This document shows positions 22,585 to 34,320 of a stretch of 64,000 nucleotides of DNA, in pieces. Source of the DNA: Chrysoperla carnea (taxonomy: Eukaryota; Arthropoda; Insecta; Neuroptera; Chrysopidae). The notes beneath the pieces are model-generated. The model was not told the origin of the DNA, ran no database searches, and worked only from the letters and a program-made list of their open reading frames with translations. A program made the translations under genes and the position numbers. Where the stretch lies: the NCBI RefSeq assembly GCF_905475395.1, contig NC_058342.1, positions 7,004,001 to 7,068,000 of the forward strand, in the 5' to 3' direction. Numbering within the stretch: position 1 is the first letter of the stretch; the number at the start of each line of letters is the position of its first letter.

Positions 22585-23469
22585 TATAAATTTTAAGTTC
22601 GAGCAGCTACTTACTGCTCGCACTCCAACTAAAAAAAACTATTTTCTTGTTAAAACCAGGAAAAGCTCAACATCAATCGGAAATTTATCATTAAAAAGTT
22701 TATCTACTTTTGCAAAGTGTCAAAATCATGTACTATTTTTACACGCAGTAACTGGCTGTGATATATCTACATTTTACAAGAGGGATAAAATAACAGTTTT
22801 CAAAATGTTTGAAAAACAAAATTTAGTTCAATGTGCTGAAGTTTTTAAAAATAGTAATTTAACTCGACAAGAAATTAACACTAACGGCATTCGCGTCCTT
22901 CTTTCTATGTACGGAAAAACTGCCTGCTTAGATAAGTATAGATATGCATGTTTCGTTAAAAATACCAAAAGTAAAAAGACAAGTACAATTAACTAGCCTT
23001 CCTCCAACCTTAGTTGCTGTTCATCAACATCTTTTTCGGGTATATTACCAAGTTCAAGTGTGGCTTGATTATCAGCTAGACCCTACAGACTGGGGTTAGT
23101 CAACAATTCATTAGAACCAGTCCAAACTTTACTTCCACCTGCGCCGGAAAAACTGCTGAACACAATGTTTTGCAACTGCAAAAAGGGATGTAGTGCTAAA
23201 TGTGGTTGCAAAAAAGTTGGACTGTTTTGTTCTCTGTACACATTGTCAAGGCCGGTCGTGCTCTAATATTGAATCACCAACAGTGGAGGGTCCGTTTGAT
23301 TCCAACGAGGGGACATGCGCTATTAGCGCAATTTACATGTACTCAGGATGAAGATGAAGAAGAACAAGAACAAGTAGAAGAAGAACAAGACGAGCAAGAA
23401 CAAGATGATCAAGAAGGACAAGAAGAAGAATTTGAAAATTACGACTCGAACGATCTTTTCAATCTCTGA
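22585..23469 (+). pseudogene. Degenerate gene with GCD motif, CXC-type cysteine module and acidic tail
   Basis: The first part (22620-22996) reads LFLHAVTGCDISTFYKRDK, then MFEKQNLVQCAEVFKNSNLT, RQEINTNGIRVLLSMYGK and LDKYRYACFVKNTKS. A frameshift then gives LPPTLVAVHQHLFRVYYQVQ and VWLDYQLDPTDWG. After more frame changes comes a cysteine cluster FCNCKKGCSAKCGCKKVGLF with a following CS, then CQGRSCSNI. An acidic Glu/Gln/Asp tail ends in a stop at 23469. I recall this HAxTGCD...PPT..A..QH..R..YQ...W...WGW...CxCKKGCxxxCxCxK pattern from large families of uncharacterised multi-copy proteins in insects and cnidarians. Its biochemical role is unknown to me. At least three frameshifts make this copy dead. 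The N-terminal half of the family is absent or unrecognisable. Confidence 0.6.
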
Positions 23470-24182
23470 TAATGTTTAATATTTTTCAATAGTTTCAAAT
23501 TAAACAGGATCACAACTGACCCGTGGAATAGACCTACTGGGGAATCCACGTTAAAAAAAACGCGCTAAGTACACTACCTCATGGGTGGCATGGAAACGTG
23601 TACATATTATGACTATTACAACTTTTACAACTTTTTGAACCGTTATATCTCAAAAACGGTAGCTCGTAGAAAAAAGTATTGATACATTTTTTGTAGATAA
23701 TTTTATGACCTATAATTGTTGTCAGAAGTCTTTTTATGAAAAAACTTACCGTTTTGCTGAAACTCGCGAAAAACTCATTTTTTTGATTTTTGACCTTGAA
23801 TAAAAAATTGTCCACACAGGGGAAAATTGGGGAACTTTCAAATTTTATTTTTAATCATATTTTAAACAATTTTACCGATTTTCAGCTTGGTGGGAATTTA
23901 TGTAGCTTTATCCTTATTTTTTGGTTTAATTTGACCAGATTAAACGGTTTACAATATGGTTTTTTTTTCAATTGATTGAATAAGAAAAACTTCTAGAAAA
24001 TATTTTCAAAAAATTTTTTTTTTCGTACAGTATTTTCTAGAATTTTTTTTGTTTTTCTAGAATGTTTCATAAAACCACTAGCTGAAAAAAATCAAAACAC
24101 TTTTTTTGTTTTGGAGAAAATGGACACCAAATTTTTTTTCCTAAGTTGCGCCCTCACGGGTAAACAGTGTCTTCAATAAATG

Positions 24183-25318
24183 GTACAGGAGCTCGCAACG
24201 TCGGCAAAAAAAGAATTTTATTATTGCTGATTTTATGATATGTTGTTCCCCTTGCTCTTTCTGTTAGAGCTTGGGCCATCTGGCTGCCGGAAGTGGTTGC
24301 GTTTAGTACTGCGCAGCCTAAATGTACAGGTCATAATACTAAATTTTAAAAGAATTTTATTATGTCTGTAATTTTAATATTATGTTATTAAAGTATACAA
24401 AAACCTAAAATTAATTTGCCAGACGTCAATTCGGTTGCTCAACCTTGAAAAAAGCAAAAAAGTGATGAAAAATAAATGACATTTGTTAAATATATATCTT
24501 ATGTTATGGTTTTTATCCAAGTACTGTAAATGGCTGTGGTCGTTGAGGCGCTAGCATTATTTGAATTATTTTAGTGATAACTAGTTCCGAGTTCGAATCC
24601 AGCAGCAGTCACCAATTTTTTTTTTTTTTTTTCAATTATCTTATTTAAGTTTTTTAATTTATTTAATTTTTATTGTATTGAACGTTTCATATTTTATTTT
24701 GTGATAACTCTGTATCGTCTTAGTTACGAAATTTTAATTATTGGGTTGAATTTGTTCAATAGAGGAGTTGGTTGAGTTTAGAAGTTTTTATCCTTTGCGT
24801 TCAGAAATGGGACACAATGATTTTTTAAACAAAGAAGAATGGGTCGATTTTTATTGTTATTATTATTATTAATTATATATATATTAATATTTTACCACGA
24901 TTTCAAGTGTAATTAAAACCGTACAAGTTATCAAAAAATAAAATAAGAAACTTTCAATATAAGAAAAATTAAATAAATTAAAAAAAAAATTCAATAGAAA
25001 TAATATAATAAATTTAAAAAAGAAAAAAAAATGGTGACTGCTTCTGGATTCGAACTCGGAATTAGTTATCACTAAAATATTTAAAAGCTAGCGCCGTAAC
25101 GGCCACAACCATTTACCACATTTGGCGAAAAGACATAATATAAAATATATATTCAACAAATGTCATTTATTTTTCATAACTTTTAGGCTGCGCAGTACTA
25201 TACGCAACCACTTCCGGCAGCCAGATGGCCCAAGCTCTAACAAAAAGAGCAAGGGGAACATCATATCATAAAATAAGCAATAATAAAATTCTCTCTCGAA
25301 AACGTTGCGAGCTCCTAC
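24183..25318. mobile_element. 1.1-kb foldback element with a tRNA-like module in each arm
   Basis: The ends are inverted: TACAGGAGCTCGCAACG on the left and CGTTGCGAGCTCCTAC on the right. Arms of about 450 bp include CCATCTGGCTGCCGGAAGTG and its inverse. Each arm also contains TGGTCGTTGAGGCGCTAGC-type and GAGTTCGAATCCAGCAG sequence, which read as A-box and B-box like tRNA parts. The arms meet at T-rich and A-rich spacers. It lies inside the right arm of the family F element. Confidence 0.8.
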
Positions 25319-25633
25319 ACTAAAAAGTTGTTAATTTTTTTTAAAGAATAACTTTTACAATTAAATTTCTTTGCTATCACTAATGGTTTACAAGATAGAT
25401 ACTTTTTCTTTTGATGGAGTGAGCAAACAAATTCCATTTTAAAATTGGCATATCCCGGTCAATTTTGAAGCTAGAAAGTTGAAAAATAAACTAAAAAGTG
25501 TACTTCAGCTAGAACATTTAACTGAACTTTCTTTTTAGTTGACGCATAGTTTTTTTTTAATTTGTAAAAAACTGATTAAAACTACCTGGCGAATGAAAAC
25601 ACCATGCTACAGTGATTTTGCACTTTTCAAAGG

Positions 25634-27431
25634 ACCTAGTGTACGTTGTAGGTCTTGGTGAGTATATCACGAAAATATATATCAAAATTTCAAGTTATTT
25701 GGAAAAAAATTTTTTCGTGTACTACGCGCACTTAAACAATTGTAACTCCGTCAATTTTTAACCGATTTTCGATTGCTTAATGATTTTGAAAACTAAAAAC
25801 ATTGAGCTTGCTACAAAAGAATTAGGACATTTTATAAAAGTTATCTAATATCTACCCATTTTTTTCATGTTTTTTTACAGTTTGATTGCTTTTTATGTAA
25901 CAAATCCTCAAGAACAATTACTTTCATACAGTTATTATCAAAGTATATTCTATCTCGAATAAAAAATGATACGGGTTATCATCCAAATGGGTTGAAAAAT
26001 TTTTTACGGGCTATCATCAAAATCGAGTTTTTCCGATTTTCCGACAGGTTGCGTTGGAGAAAATGAAATTTTTCGAACTTTTCTGTTAATTGAACTTTAT
26101 TTTAGTTGATTGGTGAAAATCCCATCTTTCTAGCATCTATAGAACAGAAAATCGTTATTTTTGGGGGGTTTTTCACCCGCTCTCTTACAAATTAACAATC
26201 AAGCACTTAAAATACAAGTAGGCCAACAATTTTTACGGGATTTTGTTAAGTAAGCTTTACATTGCAAATAAAAATTTTGTACATATTAAAAAGTTGATTT
26301 TTATACCATGTATACATGAAATATATCATAGTATATTAAGTTTAGTCCCAAGTTTGTAACGGTAAAAATATTGATGCGACGAACAAAATTTTGGTATAGG
26401 TGTTTATAAAATCACCTAATTAGTCCATTTTCTGTTGTATGTCCGTCTGCCCGCCTGTCTGTCAAATCGATAACTCAAAAACGAAAAATGATATCAAGCT
26501 GAAATTTTTACAGCGTACTCAGGACATAAAAAGTTAGGTCGAGTTCGTAAATGGGTAACATAGATCAATTGGGTTTTGGGTCTCTAAGACCCATCTTGTA
26601 AGCCGTTAGAGATAGAATATACTCGTAAAAAGTGTTATAAAAAATTAACAAATTTTGTTTGAAACATTTTTTCGTAAACATCACTGTTTACCCGTGAGGG
26701 CGCAAATTATATACTATGTATTATATGGGAATATCAGTTATGTATGTGTGACATGTATGTATATGTAATCAACACAGTCTATACATGGTATTTCAATAAT
26801 TAACTCAGTCAGTTGTTTGTTTTCACTTGTTTCATAGACTTTTTGAAGGATGAAAATCGTAAAAATCGCGTTTTTCAAATTTTACGAATTTTGTACTAAA
26901 AAACTGGAGGGTTTAGAGAAAAATATTTAAGAACACTTTTTGTTGCTTTTGACCCTAACTATATGATAGAATTTTCTTGTTTACAAAAAGCGTTGTAACT
27001 CGAATATTTTTCAACCAATTTTGAAAACCCGTAACCCGTTTTTACTCGAGATAGAATATACTTTGATAATAACTGTAAGAAAGTAATTGTTCTTGAGGAT
27101 TTGTTACAAAAAAACAAAAAAAAAAAAGAATTCACACTGTAAAAAACAGGAAAAAAATTGGTAAATCTTAGATAACTTTTGTAAAATGTTAAGTAATAAT
27201 TTTGTGGAAAGTATATATAAATATACATTTTCCGAAAGCTCAATGTTTCTTGTTTTAAAAACCGTTAAGCATTCAAAAATCGGTTTAAAATTAACAGAGT
27301 TACACTTTATTAAGTTCTCGGAGTTCTCGAAAACCGGTTTTGCCACAATAACTTGAAAATTTGAGGGTATTAGACAATTTTGAAACATATTTTCATGATG
27401 TACTCACCAAGACTTACAACGTATGTCAGGT
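25634..27431. mobile_element. Foldback element, family E (about 1.8 kb), hosting a family A copy
   Basis: The left end ACCTAGTGTACGTTGTAGG with TCTTGGTGAGTAT and the inverse of the right end ACCTGACATACGTTGTAAG with TCTTGGTGAGTAC match. Deeper segments, such as CAAATCCTCAAGAACAATTA and its inverse near 27085, continue the arms for about 450 bp. Family A (26305-26845) interrupts one side of the centre. Confidence 0.75.
26305..26845 (+). repeat. Family A dispersed repeat, near full length, nested in the family E element
   Basis: Runs from TATACCATGTATACATGAAA through the GTCCGTCTGCCCGCC block, TGGGTTTTGGGTCTC and GTTTACCCGTGAGGGC to TCAGTCAGTTGTTTGTTTTC. Confidence 0.8.
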
Positions 27432-27712
27432 TACTCAAACAACGAAAGTTTATGCGTGTACGACACGCACTTGATCCATTTTTGTTCTCATTATAGACAA
27501 TATCCTACACTGATTTTCATGGAAAACCACAAGAAAATTACTCCCAATTTAAGTGCTACTGAAAACAATTCCCTATTTACCGATTTTCCATTTGATTTGT
27601 ACCGTATGCTTTAAATTCGAATCCTTAGGTCTGGAGTTCGAAAAAGTGACTACACAAATTCGACTAAGTGACTACATTAATAATTATTCACTGTAAATAT
27701 TATTGAACTTAC
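27432..27712. other. Intron start of the demethylase gene, no other feature
   Basis: Downstream (minus strand) of the 27713-27851 exon. A plus-strand open stretch (27423-27614) has no recognised domain. The next exon of the demethylase gene was not located in this stretch. Confidence 0.4.
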
Positions 27713-27851
27713 CTTTCGGATTCTTATCAATTTTAGGAGTAATAGGTGATTTCTGAACTTTCGCTGATAAATTATATGATGATGATGCATTTAATGTTTT
27801 TGATTTTTGGGATGAATTTGCTCTGGATTTCTTCTTGTAAGTTCTTTTTGG
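27713..27851 (-). CDS. PHF8: PHF2/PHF8-like demethylase, exon near the 3' end
   Basis: Acceptor TTTTTAG precedes the exon and donor AAAG/GTAAGT closes it. It is 139 nt, opens in phase 0 and leaves one base. The translation is a basic, Ser-rich tail: PKRTYKKKSRANSSQKSKTL, then NASSSYNLSAKVQKSPITPK and IDKNPKG. The Lys/Ser/Thr-rich character and position right after the REGTK exon fit the C-terminal tail of PHF8. One or more further exons must complete the protein to the left; none was identified. Confidence 0.75.
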
Positions 27852-28019
27852 CTAAAAATTATAAAAATATTAATGTGAAACAAGTTCGCAAAAAAAAAAA
27901 CGGCATTTTTTTTTATTGTTATACCATGAATATACTAATAATAATAATGGGGTTTAACCTCCGTTTCTCTGGCATATACGCCTATAACTTAATTTATTAA
28001 GTTATAATCGTATATATGT

Positions 28020-28258
28020 TATATATGGTATATATGTTAATCTTTATTTATTTAACTACATCCATATTTACAATTATATTTTTGATGTGGCTGGAGTCGG
28101 TTACTTAGTTCTTGTCCAAACGACGACAATGTGATCAATTCTACTGCCCCCATTAATTATAATTGTTCACACTGCCGCTGCCTAGATTTGATCCAGCAAC
28201 CAGTCTAAGTAGATGATTACAGTCTATTGCTTTAGACCGCCCGGCCATCTTAAGCTTT
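28020..28258 (-). mobile_element. tRNA-derived SINE fragment
   Basis: The minus strand begins AGATGGCCGGGCGGTCTAAA, close to the start of a tRNA-Leu or tRNA-Ser type gene (A box). About 40 bases later it has GTTGCTGGATCAAATC, a worn B box. The body continues toward an AT-rich end with repeated TATATATG. A working tRNA is unlikely because the arms do not pair well. Confidence 0.55.
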
Positions 28259-28267
28259 ATACCATGT

Positions 28268-28432
28268 ATCGTGATGACAAACAGACGGACAGGCAGCCGA
28301 AAATCGACTAATAGGTGAATTATGAACACTTATACCAAAATTTTATTCGTAGCGTCAATATTTTTAAGCGTTACAAGCTTGGAACTAAACTTAGTATATC
28401 TTCATATATTTCATATACATGGTATAAATACC
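28268..28432 (-). repeat. Family A dispersed repeat, end fragment with internal deletion
   Basis: Contains TATCGTGATGACAAACAGAC, then GGTGAATTATGAACAC, then ATATTTTTAAGCGTTACAAG and the ATACATGGTATAA end. Confidence 0.65.
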
Positions 28433-29299
28433 ATCCATTGTAGTTTTGGTCAATACCCCGGATTCTGAGCTAACTTAGAAAAATTCGGGGCTCGAAAAAA
28501 TGGTAAATTTTTCAGGTTAGAGTTTTTTTTAAGTTTGTCAAATTTTACACATTGTTAGAGTAAGCCACGGTCAATGAGTTTGGAAAAAGTAAAAAAATGC
28601 AAAGGTAGCTTTGGGTATCCTTAGACTAAATTAGAGATGTTTCGACTAGTTGATAAAGCTGACTATCCGCCCACTTTCGCAGTCATCGACTAATCGGCAA
28701 AAAACACCGACTATCTGGCTTCGTACTTTGTATGTATTTGTCAATAAAAAATATATGGGAGGAGTTACATTAAAAAAAGCATTCATTGTTAATTAACATT
28801 TTTATTGTAGAACAGTCTTACATTGGGTCGGATGTCGGTATTTGATATGGCTGTTCATACTAGTAGTATTTGCTGTTTTTTCTTCGCCCTCCACGGCAAA
28901 TTATCATTTTGCTTTGATTATACTTGACTTTACGGAAATGACTGTCCAATTGGTCAAAAATAAATGCATACACAAGATTTTCGAATCTTTTTGACACTTT
29001 ATTTTAATTGAGCTCAGTCATTTTAAAGTTTTTTAGGCGCTACAGTTAAATTTTTTAAAAGAGTGTCTGAAAATGATGCAAGTTATTCAGAGAATAAGTT
29101 ACCGTAAATTAACATTAATTATTATGGTATAGTTATAATTGTTAGACTTTTAACAAAGATTTAACATTGTTACAGAAAAATTTTTTTTTTTTTCAATTTA
29201 TAAAAAGTAGTTTAAACTTTAACTATTTATACAAAAAAATAATGTTTACTGAAAATTACAATTAATGTTTAGGAAAAACTGCAAGAAAAAATCATTTTT

Positions 29300-29500
29300 A
29301 TAACGTGTAAATAGGAAATATACCAAGGTATACTAATTTTAGTCCCAAGTTTGTAACGCTTAAAAATATTAATGCTACGAAAAAAATGTTGGTACAGGTG
29401 TTCATATAATTACCTAGGTAGTCCATTTTCGGTTGTCCGTCTGTCTGCCGATACGAAAAGTCATGTCAATGCGAATTTGTGTTTTTTCGATTTAACCCCA
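29300..29500 (+). repeat. Family A dispersed repeat, 5' fragment
   Basis: Contains TTTAGTCCCAAGTTTGTAAC, GGTGTTCATATAATTACC and TTGTCCGTCTGTCTGCC, then breaks off. Confidence 0.65.
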
Positions 29501-29539
29501 TACGGTGGGACAGAAGTACCCTACTTCCGGACACCACAT

Positions 29540-29930
29540 TCTCTGTTTGATAGATAACGTTTAAAAAAAACTAAGTACAAATTTTTGGCGAAAATTCGTT
29601 ATTGTCGTAAAATAAAGATTATTTTGTGGTTCTGGTAAAGGATTTTAGGTGAAAACTATTTGACTTTTTAATTTAAACAATTGTAAATACTTTTTGACCC
29701 TTAATATTTATCTCATCGTTTTCGACATATAAGCGTTTGAAGGGAAAAAAAACGTGTTTTTGCAGAAAATTTGTTATTGACGAATATAAAGATTATTTTG
29801 TGATTCTGGTCAAAAATATTATTTGATGACTTTTCTATTTTGAACAAATATAAAGGCTTTATGATTCCTGACAATTTTTATCTTACCTCACCGTTTCCGA
29901 TATATAAGCGTTTGAAAAAATAAAATAAAA
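29540..29930 (+). repeat. Family C tandem repeat, about 175-bp unit
   Basis: Unit boundaries marked by ATATAAGCGTTTGAA lie at about 29555, 29731 and 29905. Both units contain ATAAAGATTATTTTGTG followed by GTTCTGGT or ATTCTGGT. Confidence 0.75.
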
Positions 29931-31576
29931 AAGTTAAAAATATATTTTTTTATGTATAGCTGAAATTAAAGTTTAAGACGCATTTTTTTAACCGTTTATA
30001 TTGTTGTGTACCAAAGGTCTTAGACTGCCACCAAAAGTCTTAATGTTTGCAAAGGAAAGACTTTGTGAATCCTTGGGGATAAATACGATGTCTTACAATT
30101 TAAACACTGATATACTTCTTTTGGTATTTCGTTTTAATAAATAATATTTTGATTCGTTTAAATATATTTTATGAATTATTATCACTTGTATTTTTATTCT
30201 CAAATTAAGTTAAAAGTGAAATTAAGTTAAGAGAAGTTGTAAAAATTACTGTATAGATGATGTTAAAGTTTGTATAATTACTGCATGATTTTTTGAATAT
30301 TTAGCTTGCCTTTAAATATAAAACTTTTGGGTCAACATATGAAATATTGTGACGTAAATTTTAAATATTAAATATTAATTTTGCTGACCAACTAAATAAT
30401 CAAACCATGCTACTATTACAATTTAGATTATCACATTATTAAAATATTATTACTTAATAATAATAATTTGATTGATGTAGTGTGTTAGAACCACGTTTTT
30501 AAGGATAACGCCGTCCAGGGCCTAACAATATATCGAAAATGATGAAGAAAGGTAAAAAATCTCAAAAATCAAAAAGTTTTTTTAATTGTTCAAAATATAT
30601 AACACAGAGAAATAAGACAAAAAAAAATTGCCGATCTGTTTAAAAAATCCAAGTGCATTTTTATCACCAAGATTATCTTTATTTGGTTGCAAGAAATGAC
30701 CAATAAAAAACTCATTGCCCCAAATGTTAATACTGCAATTACTGCCAGGCAAGTTAATAAAAAAATTTGATATTTTTATATTTTGTAGATATTTAGTCCG
30801 TACTTCGACCGACGGGGATTCATTTTGGTCCCTAACCCCCCAATTTTCAGCTGCAGTTTCCATCAATTTTCCAAAACAAAAATGTATAGGCCCGTTTCTA
30901 TTATTAATACAAATTCGAAAAAATATCATAAATAGTACATACATAGTGTTACCTTCTCATACTATTATTATAATCTCCCTCTGCCCGCCCTTTCCGACAA
31001 AAAATTTTTCAATTTCAAAGCTTCTACTTACTTATAACTAGGGAACGGGGAAAGATACGAATTTTTGAATTATCTTCGACTTTTCCATTTAATCTTATCA
31101 GCAAAAATTAACAATTTTCCCAAAAAAAAGCATTTTTTCAAAATTTTTCAAAAAATCCACCAAAAAAATTGTTTCGAGTCAATTTTTTGGGCAATTTTTT
31201 TTTGGATTTCTGTTTTTGATAACATTACAAACCCATCCTCCATTGTCACGAAGTCTGTACCTCAAAAAAGTTGACCTTCAAATAGGGGGACTTAACCTTC
31301 TATAAATAAATTCAAAATTTAATTGTTAACTCACCAAAGAAATTATTGGTAGAAATTCTACCGTTAAACTATTTAATATAATTTTTAAATTTTAATGTAT
31401 TCTTTTAGATGGGCTACTTTTACCAAAAGAAAATATCTGATTCCCAAGAAAAATAGGCTTTTATTGAAAAATGAGAAAGTATCTATAGTAAAATTTGTTT
31501 TCAAACATCAATATGACTAAGTATTACAAACTTTTGACTTAATTCACATACAGAAATATTATAAAAATGTACATAC
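29931..31576. other. Intron of the demethylase gene, no gene recognised
   Basis: AT-rich. A segment at about 30655-30720 (TTATCTTTATTTGG, GCAAGAAATG) resembles 58970-59015 and so is a dispersed repeat. Open stretches at 30582-30944 (minus) and 30715-31041 (plus) overlap each other and show no known domain. Confidence 0.45.
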
Positions 31577-31806
31577 TGTTTCATTTAATTCAGGTACTGG
31601 ATTTGTAGTTGTGTTTCTTGCAGCAGCGGCTTCTAAAACTTTTTCTACGGCTTGTTTTTTAGTCCCTTCTCTTGCAGGACGATTCATTTTAGGTAATAGT
31701 GGACCAACTCGAGCCTTTGGATTCCAAGCTTCATCAACTTTTGTTCGACCTCGTGGTTTAAAAATATGACTATCTTCATCATCAGATACATCCAATGCCG
31801 GATAAA
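31577..31806 (-). CDS. PHF8: PHF2/PHF8-like demethylase, REGTK exon
   Basis: 230 nt, bounded by acceptor TTTTCAG and donor ACA/GTATGT. Joined to the upstream exon it reads DDEYIYPALDVSDDEDSHIF, then RTKVDEAWNPKARVGPLLPK and RPAREGTKKQAVEKVLEAAA. Vertebrate PHF8/PHF2 carry the same series: an acidic DSDYVYPSLES..DNPVF stretch, PTARVGP, then RPxREGTR...IETGLAAAAAKL. This conserved linear motif block lies in the C-terminal half, after the JmjC domain, and is the strongest evidence for the gene's identity. Confidence 0.88.
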
Positions 31807-32199
31807 CTGAAAATTATACACATTCATATTCTTACAAAATTTCGAAAATGGTTTCTATTTCCCGAGAAATCCTGCAATTAGTCCTTTTATTTTCGGTCTA
31901 GCCTAGTGTGGTACACATTTTTACTTTAATGTCAATGAATTCAAGGTCGGATTGGTTGTCAAAGAAAGGCTGGCTGAAGAGTGTGCATTTCCTCATGGCA
32001 AGAACTGAACAATGACAGAAAAGATGAAAAATCATTTCTTTCTCCTACTGGCCTTATAGATGCCCTTTGAAGCGATATAAGATCATCGGAACGCCTACGA
32101 TTTTACTTAGACCTTGTAAAGTACTTTACTCAGACTTGTAGTACCGCAAGTGCGTTTCTCCTTCCATCTAACATTTTCATTCAGCAGCAACTTGCAGTT

Positions 32200-32575
32200 C
32201 GCAAAAAAAAAAACAGGCTTTCGCCGAAAGCTCGTTGTTTACGAAAGGAAAGATTATTTTATGGTTCCGGTCAAAAATTTAATTCGAAAGCTATGAGATA
32301 TTATATTTTGGACGATTCTAATTATTTTTTGGCTAGTGACAAATCTCATCGTTTTCGATATAAAAACGTTTAAGAAAAAATAAAGTACAAATGTTATTAT
32401 TTTATTTTTGTAGTTCTGGTCAAAAATTTGATGTAAAACTATATGATTTTTTTTTAAACAATTCTAAACACTTTTTGGCTCTTGACATTTTTTACCTAAT
32501 CTATCATATTTTCTATGTATAGTTGAAATTGAGGCTAAAATACGGGTTTTTTTTAACCGCTTATATATCGAAAAC
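32200..32575 (+). repeat. Family C repeat, two diverged units
   Basis: Contains GCCGAAAGCTCGTTGT, AAAGATTATTTTATGG, CGTTTTCGATATAAAAACG and TCTGGTCAAAAATTTGATG in the family C order. The trailing segment TATGTATAGTTGAAATT is shared with the end of the 29540 copy. Confidence 0.65.
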
Positions 32576-33988
32576 AAACAACAAGTTTTAATAGTTGATT
32601 TTTCTGTGCCGGAATAAAAAAAGTGAAAATTAGTGGTTTTTTTCTAAGAATAATTGTAAAACTAATCGAAAATATCTTGATAGAAAGGTCAGTTTTGTGT
32701 TGCAAGATTTTTATTGTAAAAAACGGATTTGCACAGTGAAAAAATTCAAAAAATATTTTTTCCTTGTTATATACCCTAATCATTTGGTTCAAAAAAAGGG
32801 GATACCTGGAAAGTTTTCCGGGAGTTTTGAAAATGAGTGATTTTATAGATTTTGAGGTGCTCTTTTCGAATTTCCACTTTGCTACCTCGTATCCTTCCCG
32901 CTTGCGCTGCCATATTGGAAAAATGGTGTGGAAAAGCAGTTTATAAACGATATCTACTTTCCGAGTCATTTTACGAGGAAAAATCTAAAAACAAAATTAA
33001 ACAAGAAAAAATTGCCTACAATTTATATCCAGACCATTTTTTTACAAATTAAATAGTTTCGGCGTACGAGCGTCACAAAAAGTAACCACCCCTTCTAGCG
33101 GGTAGAAAAATATATGTTGAAAATGGCAACAGGAATCGTTAATGATAAAATCTAAGCAAAAACTGTCGTTTAAGTATATTTCGAAAAGTCAATACTTTAA
33201 TTGACGATTTAAATTCGGAGTATTTAACGTTAAATAACTCAAAAATTGGACGTTTTTTGAAAAAAGTAATTTGTACACTTTTTAAAGTACTATAAAAGAT
33301 CTTGTAAATGAAAAAAGTTTCAAGTCATTTGCAGGAAAATAAACGAAGTTATAATGAAAAGAAAATTTCTCGTACCATTTTTTTAATGTTTTATTCAGCA
33401 CAAAAACCGATGAATTTACCACGGGAATTAAAACTAATGCTTGCTATATTTTTTGAAATATTGGAATTTAAATGGAAGAAAAATGTTTGAAAAAATCAAA
33501 AAAAATGTCTTTATTAATTATATCAAAAAACTCAATACTTTGCTTATTTATTCCACTGACTTATAGTATATAGTATAATAAAATATATTTTAAAAATTTA
33601 GTGGAATAAATAAGCGTGTTTTTTGATTTAATTAAAACATGTTCCGCAAAGTAGAACTTCAAACCATTAGAAATGTTGTTTACGCCGGAATTCGGACTTT
33701 GAACCTTTATTCAAATCCGACTCTGGTTTTTTGTATTAATCAAATTTTGTTTATAGAGATATTCTGTCTCTTTTTAATTTGAGTAATTACTCTGTGCCCT
33801 TTGCGCAAAACATACTTATCGAGTGATAGTCAACGCGAACACTTCGTTCCAATTGTGTATCTAAAGCGGGCAGTGTGTCCCTCAATTTATGTTGTATAGC
33901 AGTATGTATAGTTTAATCAGATAGTGCGCCTGGGTATTAAGGACAGTGCGTCCATTTTTTTTTTTTTTGTGTTATTAGTCTATACGTC
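32576..33988. other. Intron stretch with dispersed repeat segments
   Basis: At 33368-33445 a segment (CTCGTACC, TTTATTCAGCACAAAAAC, GATGAATTTA) is present inverted at 36965-37046. A small hairpin lies at 33540-33625 (TTGCTTATTTATTCCACT against its inverse). No gene recognised. Confidence 0.5.
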
Positions 33989-34320
33989 TTAAGGATGTAT
34001 GAGCATGGTAGTGGGGGCACAAATTTAAAAATAGATATTTTCAATTTTGATGATAAATTTATATTATTACTTGACGATATAAGACGAAAAGTAAGAATAA
34101 AATTTTTCGATATCTGGCTTAATTTTCAAAATATCGAAAATTGAAAATTTTGTTTAATTATTTAGGTTTCGATATTTCGAAAACCAAGACACATATCGAA
34201 AAATTTTATTCTAATTTTTCGTCTACATTCATGAAGTTATAACAAAATTCATCATCAAAGTTGAAAATAAGATAAAAATAATTTCAACCCTTAATCTACC
34301 CTGCTCTTACATCCCTTATA
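33989..34320. mobile_element. 330-bp foldback MITE, TTAAGGATGTA type
   Basis: Left arm TTAAGGATGTATGAGCATGG and the inverse of the right, AAGGGATGTAAGAGCAGGG, pair along almost their whole length. AATAAAATTTTTCGATAT is visible in both arms, so the element is one large imperfect hairpin. Confidence 0.75.

Larger units (their letters stand above)
21345..25600. mobile_element. Foldback element, family F, with enclosed gene and nested insertion (about 4.3 kb)
   Basis: The left arm (21345-22540) starts AAATTAATGCATCTTTGAA, the same terminus that opens and closes the compact copy at 37622-38540. Its segments return inverted at 23590-24180 and 25319-25600. Examples are TAAATTCCCACCAAGCTG (22115) against CAGCTTGGTGGGAATTTA (23884), and the cluster GCAACTTAGGAAAAAATTTT against AAAATTTTTTTTCCTAAGTTGC-type sequence. 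The right arm is split by a 1.1-kb foldback (24183-25318) and lacks its last 80 bp or so. The degenerate GCD/CXC gene sits between the arms. Confidence 0.7.

Noticed and set aside
28180..28256. A tRNA-Leu or tRNA-Ser gene
   Set aside because: The first 20 bases look right but the B box is damaged and the stems fail, so it was annotated as a SINE fragment.
30582..31041. Overlapping open stretches of 108-120 codons on both strands
   Set aside because: They overlap head-on, lack any known motif, and part of the DNA is repeated near 58970. Chance or repeat origin is more likely.
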